Assembly: GCA_964545475.1 (NCBI GenBank)
Contig: CAZJGG010000046.1
Coordinates: forward strand, 1 to 24,835
DNA: 24,835 nucleotides
From: CAZJGG01 sp964545475
GTDB lineage: Bacteria; Bacillota; Clostridia; Lachnospirales; JAISER01
Direction of reading: 5' to 3'
The notes beneath the pieces are model-generated. The model ran no database searches, was not told where the DNA came from, and was given only the letters and a program-made list of their open reading frames with translations. Both the position numbers and the translations under genes were made by a program. Below, in pieces: positions 16,310-21,784 of this stretch (position 1 is its first letter; each line of letters begins with the position of its first letter).

Positions 16310-17227
16310 CTAAATTATTGGTCTTGGCAAAAAGCCAGCACGTTCAACAATTGTTGGAACAATTTCTTCCCAGCCAACAGCCATAATGTGTATACCTGAA
16401 ACGCCTTTAACGATTCTTAATTTTTCAATTAATTCAAGAGCGATAGTTACGCCTTCCTCTTTTTTGTCTTCCGCTTTTTCAAAACGTCTAACAAATTCGT
16501 CTGGAACGTCCATTCCGGCAACAAGCTGAGTCATTTGAATAGATTTTAAAGATTTATTTACTAAAATACCGGCTTGAATATAGGCTCTTTCATGCAAACC
16601 TCTTTCACGCACTTTTTCCATCCATCTGTCGAACTTCTCAAAGTCGTAAATACATTGAGTTTGAATAAACCTTGCTCCGGCGTTAATTTTCTTTTCAAGG
16701 CGAATTAACTGAAGCTCTTCTGGGTCTGCAAATGGGTTAGCGGTTGCGCCCAAAAAGAACTGAGGAGGGCACTTGCATTTACTTCCGCCAAGGAAAATCC
16801 CATTTTCCTGCAAATTTTTCATTGCCTGCAAAAATTGTATAGAGTCAACGTCATAAACGTTTTTAGATTGAGGGTGATTTCCGAAAGACTGGTGGTCTCC
16901 GGAAAGAACTAATAAATTTTTAAGCCCTAAAGCCCAAGCACCTAATAAATCGCTTTGCATAGCAATTCTGTTTCTGTCACGCATTGTCATTTGAACAACG
17001 CATTCAACGCCTTCTTGCAAAGAAAGATAAGAAGCTGCGATAGACGACATTCTTACGATAGCTGTTTGGTTATCTGTAACGTTTGCCGCATCTACAATAC
17101 CTTTTAATTCTCTAGCCTTTTCTCTAACATTTTCTGCGTCGGCGCTCATTGGGGGGCCGATTTCCGCCGTAACGGAAAATTTTCCGGCTTCGAGGATTTT
17201 TTGCATGTTGCTTTTCTCGTATTCCAT
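16310..17227 (-). CDS. metF: Methylenetetrahydrofolate reductase MetF
   Basis: FAD enzyme reducing methylene-THF to methyl-THF. The 305-residue barrel protein has TAEIGPP with the catalytic glutamate (Glu22), VTDNQT, the VLSGDH strand (Asp111, folate-binding position) and the long helical insert FLGATANPFADP common in anaerobic MetF. It lacks the C-terminal regulatory domain of eukaryotic enzymes. In acetogens and many anaerobes MetF cannot use NAD(P)H alone and pairs with MetV, which is encoded 14 bp upstream. GGGAGG lies 5 bases before the ATG. The Hdr/Flx genes downstream suggest that its electrons come from that system. A role only in methionine synthesis is less likely given this operon. 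Confidence 0.96.
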   Translation of the reverse strand: MEYEKSNMQKILEAGKFSVTAEIGPPMSADAENVREKARELKGIVDAANVTDNQTAIVRMSSIAASYLSLQEGVECVVQMTMRDRNRIAMQSDLLGAWALGLKNLLVLSGDHQSFGNHPQSKNVYDVDSIQFLQAMKNLQENGIFLGGSKCKCPPQFFLGATANPFADPEELQLIRLEKKINAGARFIQTQCIYDFEKFDRWMEKVRERGLHERAYIQAGILVNKSLKSIQMTQLVAGMDVPDEFVRRFEKAEDKKEEGVTIALELIEKLRIVKGVSGIHIMAVGWEEIVPTIVERAGFLPRPII

Positions 17228-17241
17228 ATAAACCTCCCGTA

Positions 17242-17916
17242 TTATTGGTTTAACATTACATCGGATTTTGTAACGCTGCGTGGTCCGCCGTCACGGCTTG
17301 TGCGCCAGTCTCTGGTTTCGTGAATATCCATAAGTTTATCAAGGCGGTTAAAGTCTTTTAATTTTTCGTATATTAACTGCCAGCCGCAATCAATATCCGG
17401 GTTAATTTCGCATTTACTGCACTGAGAACCGCCGCAAGGGCCGTTAAAGTTGCTTTTAGAGCATCTTGCAATAGGGCAAACCCCACCTGTGCTGGAAAGA
17501 AGGCAGTTTCCGCATCCTTGGCAATATTCCGTCCAATAGCCAAGTTCTTTTGCTGCGCCGTAAAATTTTGTATTAAGGGCAGGAAGGATTAGTTTATCTT
17601 TGAATCTTTCCGCAAGAAACTGAACTCCAACGCCACATGCCATAGACAAAACAACATCTCCGGAAGTTAGCTCAATATCTAAATCGTCTAAAAACTCGTT
17701 GTCGCATTGACGTTTGCAGTTTACTACAGAAACTTCAAGCTCTTTGCCGTTTTCCTTTGCATTAGCCTCGAGTAAGCCCTTAAGGGTTATTGCCTCTTTT
17801 TCGCCGCCGGCCAAACAGACTGTAACACATGTTCCGCAGGAAGCGATAACAACCTTTTTAAAGCCTTGTAACGAATCAATAATTTCGTCAATAGGTTTTT
17901 GTTCGGCAACTATCAA
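17242..17916 (-). CDS. metV: MetV, Fe-S/Zn partner of MetF
   Basis: MetV is the zinc and Fe-S protein that forms a complex with MetF in acetogens and brings electrons to its flavin. The 224-residue protein has an N-terminal domain with SCGTCVTVC (27-34) and Cys67/Cys71/Cys94, and the MetV C-terminal signature: YCQGCGNC (131-138), CPIARCSK, NGPCGGSQCSKC (158-169), DIDCGWQ and a final RDWR. The start is a TTG at 17916, fixed by GGAGGG 6 bases upstream; no ATG fits. Two bases separate it from the stop of the previous gene, so coupling is likely. Confidence 0.95.
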   Translation of the reverse strand: MIVAEQKPIDEIIDSLQGFKKVVIASCGTCVTVCLAGGEKEAITLKGLLEANAKENGKELEVSVVNCKRQCDNEFLDDLDIELTSGDVVLSMACGVGVQFLAERFKDKLILPALNTKFYGAAKELGYWTEYCQGCGNCLLSSTGGVCPIARCSKSNFNGPCGGSQCSKCEINPDIDCGWQLIYEKLKDFNRLDKLMDIHETRDWRTSRDGGPRSVTKSDVMLNQ

Positions 17917-17918
17917 TT

Positions 17919-19304
17919 TTATCCCTCCAATATATTTAAAATTTTGTCTTTTAATACGTTTTTCATTGCGTGGGAAGCTTTTATAACATTAAGCTTTTTG
18001 CCGTTAACTCCAGCTTTTTTAAGCATTTCTGCAGTTCTTTCAACCTGTTTACAAGCTCTTTTATCTCCGTTAATATGTCTGCAAGCGTCGTCCATACAAC
18101 ATGCAACGATTACATTTCCGTATGAAGACAATGTTTTTGAAAGCATATCCGCACTAACTCTGCCGCCGCAGTTTACTTTTTCAATATCTATAAAAGCGGC
18201 ATATTCTCCTAATTCAGGCAAAATTTCTTTAACTGCCTGTGCCGCACCGTTTTCGCAACAAAACAGTTTGCATTTCATTTCGTTTCCTTTTGTTTCTTGG
18301 CCGCCTTTAACGCTTATTGCTTCGCCGGGGCAAATAGCAACACAAACGCCGCATGTTTGGCAAGAGGCTTCAACATGCTTCATTGCGCTGTTGGCAACAT
18401 CCGGCTCAAGTGCGCCATGAGGGCAAGCTCTATAACAAGTATAACAAAAAGCACATTTGTTTCCGTTAATTTCAGGAAAAACGTGACCTCTGTTTATTTC
18501 GGGAACATAGCTGTCGCTTGCGCTTGCTAAAATGTCGCTTAAAATATGGGGCATAACTTTGCTTGCGCTAAAGGAAGGGTTAATATAATAGATTCCACAT
18601 CTGGTAGTAAAATTTGGGTAAATAGAAAAGTTATCTTCATTAAATATGGTGTCGGTGTTATAAGTGATGTTAAGTTTTTTAGCAATTGTCTTAAGTTCCG
18701 GTGCTTCTTTCTTTGCAGCGGAAACAACAAATGGCGTTAAAATTTTTACACTAAAAACGCCGTCAAATGCTTCTAAGCTGAATTTGAGGTTTTCTTCATT
18801 GTAGCTTAAATCAAGGCTCTCATATTTAATAAATGAAACCCCTGCAGCTCTTGCTTCTCTGTATGCCGCCTCCATTCCGTCGGAAGAGGCTTTAACAAAT
18901 TTTGATAAAACTAATACGTCTTTTTTTCTGTTTACTAACTTTTGCGCCGTGGAAATGGCTTTAGCCGTAACAAATTCGGGGCTTTCCTCGGAATAATCAA
19001 GAACAAACACAATTTTTTCATGTGTTTTTTTGTTCATAAGCTTTTCAATTTCATTATCGTTAAGTAAATTATATGTAATACCTTCGCCAACAGCTAAACC
19101 TTCATATTTAGGCGGCTCTGTAATTATAACGGAAGATATATCAAGCTTGTTTTCGTTAGTTGTAACAATAAATTTTCCGGGTTCGCCTTTGAATCTTAAA
19201 ATTTGCGTTGGGTCGCAAATTGTTGTAGCGCACATTCCCTCGTTTACAATGGTTTGTTCAATATCTTTGTTTAATTCGCTGTTACCGAGAATTAAAACGT
19301 TCAT
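17919..19304 (-). CDS. Ferredoxin-MvhD fusion with HdrA-like N-terminal region
   Basis: A 461-residue electron-transfer protein. The first 260 residues contain few cysteines and no dinucleotide motif; they resemble the later, non-FAD part of HdrA-like proteins (LDYSEESPEFVTAKAI, AREARAAGVSFIKYE-type segment). Then comes a double [4Fe-4S] ferredoxin (CAFCYTCYRACP at 284-295, CQTCGVCVAICP at 315-326). A C-terminal MvhD-like domain follows (Cys345/349/350, VNCGGRVSADML at 377-388, CCMDDACRHINGDKRA at 402-417). Together with the FAD-bearing gene just upstream it makes up a split HdrA plus MvhD. GAGGAGGC precedes the ATG. The exact partner and redox role are unknown to me. Confidence 0.85.
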   Translation of the reverse strand: MNVLILGNSELNKDIEQTIVNEGMCATTICDPTQILRFKGEPGKFIVTTNENKLDISSVIITEPPKYEGLAVGEGITYNLLNDNEIEKLMNKKTHEKIVFVLDYSEESPEFVTAKAISTAQKLVNRKKDVLVLSKFVKASSDGMEAAYREARAAGVSFIKYESLDLSYNEENLKFSLEAFDGVFSVKILTPFVVSAAKKEAPELKTIAKKLNITYNTDTIFNEDNFSIYPNFTTRCGIYYINPSFSASKVMPHILSDILASASDSYVPEINRGHVFPEINGNKCAFCYTCYRACPHGALEPDVANSAMKHVEASCQTCGVCVAICPGEAISVKGGQETKGNEMKCKLFCCENGAAQAVKEILPELGEYAAFIDIEKVNCGGRVSADMLSKTLSSYGNVIVACCMDDACRHINGDKRACKQVERTAEMLKKAGVNGKKLNVIKASHAMKNVLKDKILNILEG

Positions 19305-19319
19305 AAAAGCCTCCTCACC

Positions 19320-20312
19320 TTACGAAAAAAGAATTTCTTTGGCTATTGCAACCGAGCCGTTATAAGTTTCCTCTATTTTGGCAGGACCCTTAGCGCACCC
19401 TGCAACATAAATGCCATTTTTATCTGGGTTAACACAGCTTGTTAAAAAGCCGGCTTCGTCTTGGGAAAGCCCACAAATTTCCGCAATCCTAGCTGCGTCG
19501 CTATTAGGGTGTATTCCGTCGGACAAAATTGTTAAGTCGAACTCTTTTTGCTCTCTGTTGCCGCTTTCTGGGTTATCATATGTAACAACTGTTTTATCTC
19601 CTGCTGCCAATTTTATCGGTCTGCATTTAATAAATTCAATACCTAAATCCTTAAGAGAATTAAAATAATCTCCGTTGTTTACCGTTTGGAGCTCCATATA
19701 AAAGAAAGTAATTTTGCAGTCTGGATAATATTGTTTAATTAATTTTGCCGCCCGGGTTGAATATGCACAGCAAACTCTGGAGCAATACACTCCATTTTCT
19801 TTGCAATCTCTTGAACCGTAGCATTGAATAAAGGAAATGCTTTCTGGTGCTTTTTCAAAAATTGCGCTTTCACTGCGGTTTTTAATAACAGCCTCTAACT
19901 GGCTTCCCAACATAATGTTTTTATTGCCATTAATTTCTAAAAAGCCGTTATAATCTTTTGTTTGCTTAAAGCCGGTGGCAACAACAACGTCTGAAATGCC
20001 TGTTATGTAATTAATTCCAGCTTTGCCTTTAACCGTTGCGGTGTAGCTGCCTTTTTCGCCCGTTAAGTCCACAAGCTTTGAATTTAACATAATGCTTATG
20101 TTAGGGTCTTTTTCAACGCTTTCCCAAAGCCCTTTTGTTAGGCAAACGCCGCAATTGTTGCATTTGTCCGTTGCTTTACAGCCGTATGAGCGGACTTTTC
20201 CGCCGATAGCGGGGGATGCCTCGATAATTGTAACCGGGGTGTTTAAGTCCGCAAGCTCTTTAGCCACAACTGCGCCTGAAAGCCCGCCGCCAACAACCAA
20301 AACTAAAGACAT
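19320..20312 (-). CDS. HdrA-like FAD-binding protein (short form)
   Basis: First gene of the operon, 330 residues, about half a normal HdrA. It has the FAD motif VVGGGLSGAVVAKELA (6-21), the HdrA/thioredoxin-reductase-like EASPAIGGKVRSYGC, an extra CNNCGVC pair, FIQCYGSRD and YCSRVCC (HdrA signatures), and a C-terminal FAD closing motif GIYVAGCAKGP. It lacks ferredoxin domains; those are on the next gene, 15 bp downstream. I place the start at ATG 20312, 9 bases after GGAGG. A TTG at 20321 abuts the ribosome site and can be excluded. A QmoA-like role is an alternative, but there is no sulfate-reduction context. Confidence 0.87.
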   Translation of the reverse strand: MSLVLVVGGGLSGAVVAKELADLNTPVTIIEASPAIGGKVRSYGCKATDKCNNCGVCLTKGLWESVEKDPNISIMLNSKLVDLTGEKGSYTATVKGKAGINYITGISDVVVATGFKQTKDYNGFLEINGNKNIMLGSQLEAVIKNRSESAIFEKAPESISFIQCYGSRDCKENGVYCSRVCCAYSTRAAKLIKQYYPDCKITFFYMELQTVNNGDYFNSLKDLGIEFIKCRPIKLAAGDKTVVTYDNPESGNREQKEFDLTILSDGIHPNSDAARIAEICGLSQDEAGFLTSCVNPDKNGIYVAGCAKGPAKIEETYNGSVAIAKEILFS

Positions 20313-20336
20313 ATACTTCAACCTCCTTTTTTTATA

Positions 20337-20365
20337 ATACTAACACATTTTTGTGAAATGTTCAA
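20337..20365 (-). promoter_or_regulatory. Possible promoter of the 12-gene operon
   Basis: Minus-strand -35 TTGAAC (20360-20365), 17-bp spacer and a weak -10 TAGTAT (20337-20342). The leader would be very short (under 20 bases before the start codon). TTGTGAA-N3-TTCAA (20351-20365) overlaps the -35 and looks like a poor Rex half-site pair. Other AT-rich -10 like boxes occur upstream, so the choice is uncertain. Confidence 0.35.
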
Positions 20366-20439
20366 GTAAATTAGTAAAATATTAGGCACAATATTAGTCA
20401 TATTTTTCATTGTTTTTTTATATAATAGATATTTTTTAC

Positions 20440-20542
20440 AAAAAAAATAACCGCACTCCTGTATAAAGGTTTGCGGTTATTTTGAAGCGTTAATACTAAT
20501 ACTTTTTGGGATACTTTTAATAGCCCTCTTGACATATATTTC
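20440..20542 (-). ncRNA. Possible antisense RNA from the decayed unit
   Basis: The antisense promoter is intact (TGTCAA complement at 20572-20577, 17-bp spacer, ATAATA complement at 20549-20554, i.e. TTGACA/TATTAT). A transcript from about 20542 would run across the toxin remnant to the hairpin at 20445-20482. It would be antisense to toxin coding sequence rather than to a toxin 3'-UTR. Confidence 0.4.
20445..20482. terminator. Bidirectional hairpin of the decayed toxin unit
   Basis: AAATAACCGC (20445-20454) pairs with GCGGTTATTT (20473-20482). An A run precedes it, giving a T run on the minus strand. The same hairpin ends the intact toxin units, but here it lies in front of the toxin remnant. 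Confidence 0.7.
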
Positions 20543-20552
20543 TAATACATAA
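20484..20552 (+). pseudogene. Decayed Hol-Tox-like toxin gene
   Basis: Codons 5 to 25 of the 28-residue toxin survive in frame (EALILILFGILLIALLTYIS, then N-T-stop). Both internal Met codons have become ATA, one codon (Thr) is lost, and the start codon, ribosome site and promoter are gone. The unit appears to have been made by a deletion joining one unit's terminator hairpin to the middle of the next toxin gene. The hydrophobic reading frame is still open, but I see no start codon. Confidence 0.75.
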
Positions 20553-20597
20553 TATCATATGAATTTTGCACTGTCAATATTTAATTAAACAAAAAAA

Positions 20598-20625
20598 TTG
20601 ATTTTCTGCCAAAATATGTTATAAT
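20598..20625 (+). promoter_or_regulatory. Promoter of toxin unit 1
   Basis: -35 TTGATT (20598-20603), 16-bp spacer and -10 TATAAT (20620-20625). Units 2 and 3 have the same arrangement at 20945-20972 (-10 TAAAAT) and 21288-21314 (-10 TATAAT, 15-bp spacer). Confidence 0.65.
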
Positions 20626-20688
20626 AATTATGCGCACTGCTTGTGGGCGGTTAGGCTTGCACTCCTTACTTAAGAAAGGGGTGAGGTC

Positions 20689-20775
20689 ATGTCGAGTTTT
20701 GAAGCGTTAATGTTAATGCTTACATTTGGGATTTTTTTAATTACCCTCTTGACATATATTTCTAAAAAGAAATAA
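20689..20775 (+). CDS. Hol-Tox-like type I toxin peptide, copy 1
   Basis: A 28-residue peptide starting MSSFEALMLMLTFGIF and ending LLTYISKKK: one hydrophobic helix with a basic tail. This matches the 'putative holin-like toxin' family of Firmicutes, which are type I toxins that insert in the membrane. AAGGGGTGAGG precedes the ATG. It can pair with CACTCCTT (20660-20667) upstream, which would hide the ribosome site. The stop codon lies in the stem of a bidirectional hairpin (20770-20807). An antisense promoter faces it from downstream. Three identical peptides are encoded at intervals of about 345 bp. The gene is too short for routine ORF calling. Confidence 0.85.
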   Translation: MSSFEALMLMLTFGIFLITLLTYISKKK

Positions 20776-20888
20776 CCGCTCCCCTGTGGTAAGGTCTGCG
20801 GTTATTTTTACATAATTAACGGCAAGCCTAGCCGCCTTAAAAGCGGTAAGCGCAAGAGGGGTTGTTACCAGCAACCTCTCTTTTTCAT
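20764..20888 (-). ncRNA. Antisense RNA antitoxin, copy 1
   Basis: The promoter is on the minus strand: -35 TTGACA (20918-20923), 17-bp spacer, -10 TATTAT (20895-20900). The transcript would start near 20888 and end at the hairpin 20770-20807, which has a T run on this strand: about 125 nt. It is complementary to the 3' end of the toxin gene and its 3'-UTR. It contains GGCGGCTAGGCTTGC, nearly the same as a box in the toxin leader, and starts with a hairpin (GAGAGGTTG / CAACCCCTC). Confidence 0.7.
20856..20885 (+). terminator. Second terminator of toxin unit 1
   Basis: GAGGGGTTG pairs with CAACCTCTC (one G-T) around a 7-base loop, followed by TTTTT. Equivalents lie at 21199-21229 and 21544-21573. 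Toxin transcripts passing the first hairpin would stop here and then overlap the whole antisense RNA. Confidence 0.65.
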
Positions 20889-20894
20889 ATACAC

Positions 20895-20923
20895 ATAATA
20901 TCATATGAATTTCGTATTGTCAA
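20895..20923 (-). promoter_or_regulatory. Antitoxin promoter, unit 1
   Basis: TTGACA, 17 bp, TATTAT on the minus strand. It is repeated with the same spacing at 20549-20577, 21238-21266 and 21583-21611. It is closer to consensus than the toxin promoters, as expected when antitoxin RNA must be in excess. Confidence 0.75.
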
Positions 20924-21031
20924 TTTTCATTATTAACAAAAAAATTGATTTTTTGCCAAAATATGTTAAAATAATTATGCGCACTGCTTGTGGGCGGTTA
21001 GGCTTGCACTCCTTAAGAAAGGGGTGAGGCC

Positions 21032-21118
21032 ATGTCGAGTTTTGAAGCGTTAATGTTAATGCTTACATTTGGGATTTTTTTAATTACCCTCTTGACATAT
21101 ATTTCTAAAAAGAAATAA
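21032..21118 (+). CDS. Hol-Tox-like type I toxin peptide, copy 2
   Basis: Encodes the same 28-residue peptide as copy 1 from an identical coding sequence. Its leader lacks 5 bases, so the ribosome-site hairpin (CACTCCTT / AAGGGGTG) has a 4-base loop instead of 8, while the stem is unchanged. The -10 of its promoter is TAAAAT (20967-20972), weaker than in copies 1 and 3. The stop codon overlaps the hairpin at 21113-21150. Confidence 0.85.
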   Translation: MSSFEALMLMLTFGIFLITLLTYISKKK

Positions 21119-21231
21119 CCGCCCTCCTGTGGTAAGGTCTGCGGTTATTTTTACATAACTAACGGCAAGCCTAGCCGCCTTTAAAGCGGTAAGCGCAAGA
21201 GGGGTTGTTGCAAGCAACCTCTCTTTTTTAT
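21107..21231 (-). ncRNA. Antisense RNA antitoxin, copy 2
   Basis: Promoter TTGACA (21261-21266), 17 bp, TATTAT (21238-21243); expected start near 21231 and end at the hairpin 21113-21150, again about 125 nt. The layout is identical to copy 1. Confidence 0.7.
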
Positions 21232-21377
21232 ATACACATAATATCATATGAATTTCGTATTGTCAATTTTCATTATTGACAAAAAAATTGATTTTTTTCA
21301 AAATATGTTATAATAATTATGCGCACTGCTTGTGGGCGGTTAGGCTTGCACTCCTTACTTAAGAAAGGGGTGAGGTC

Positions 21378-21464
21378 ATGTCGAGTTTTGAAGCGTTAAT
21401 GTTAATGCTTACATTTGGGATTTTTTTAATTACCCTCTTGACATATATTTCTAAAAAGAAATAA
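21378..21464 (+). CDS. Hol-Tox-like type I toxin peptide, copy 3
   Basis: Third identical 28-codon toxin gene, with promoter TTGATT (21288-21293) and TATAAT (21309-21314), and the same ribosome-site-masking hairpin as copy 1. The loop of its terminator hairpin (21459-21496) differs from copies 1 and 2, and the antisense RNA differs in the same place. That could make the copies partly specific. Confidence 0.85.
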   Translation: MSSFEALMLMLTFGIFLITLLTYISKKK

Positions 21465-21576
21465 CCGCCCCCCTCAGAAAAGGTCTGCGGTTATTTTACA
21501 TAATTAACGGCAAGCCTAGCCGCCTTTAAAGCGGTAAGCGCAAGAGGGGTTGTGTCCAGCAACCTCTCTTTTTCAT
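21453..21576 (-). ncRNA. Antisense RNA antitoxin, copy 3
   Basis: Promoter TTGACA (21606-21611), 17 bp, TATTAT (21583-21588); start near 21576 and end at the hairpin 21459-21496. It follows the same plan as the other copies. Confidence 0.7.
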
Positions 21577-21648
21577 ATACACATAATATCATATGAATTT
21601 TGCATTGTCAAATTTTATTATTAACAAAAAATGCCATGAAATACAAAC

Positions 21649-21709
21649 CCGTAGGGGCGCACCTGTGTGTGCGCCCGAAAACGGGCGGTCGCGTGGGCTG
21701 CCCATACGG
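21649..21709. repeat. GC-rich palindromic repeat element
   Basis: A 61-bp GC-rich element in AT-rich DNA. Outer ends CCGTAGGGGC and GCCCATACGG are imperfect inverted repeats, and inside is a perfect 8-bp hairpin GGGCGCAC-N6-GTGCGCCC. It looks like a small REP/MITE-like element. Its GTAGGG end is shared with the repeats at both ends of the window. Confidence 0.6.
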
Positions 21710-21740
21710 ATGTTATTTTCAGCAGGTATTTTTTTACAAA

Positions 21741-21772
21741 AAAAACCTCCGACCCGGATATCGGAGGTTTTT
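21741..21772 (-). terminator. Terminator of the flagellin gene
   Basis: 12-bp stem AAAAACCTCCGA / TCGGAGGTTTTT with an 8-base loop, 12 bases past the flagellin stop, with a long T run on the minus strand. The stem can extend through TTTTTAC and GTAAAA. Confidence 0.9.
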
Positions 21773-21784
21773 GTAAAAGATAAA

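Noticed and set aside
15898..17916. A hidden HdrB gene near hdrC or within metV
   Set aside because: MetV has many cysteines, but in the MetV zinc/Fe-S pattern; no CCG-type repeated motif was found in any operon protein.
20689..21464. Prophage holin genes
   Set aside because: The peptides resemble 'holin-like' toxins in name, but each has its own promoter, terminators and convergent antisense promoter, and no phage gene is nearby. A type I toxin-antitoxin array fits better.
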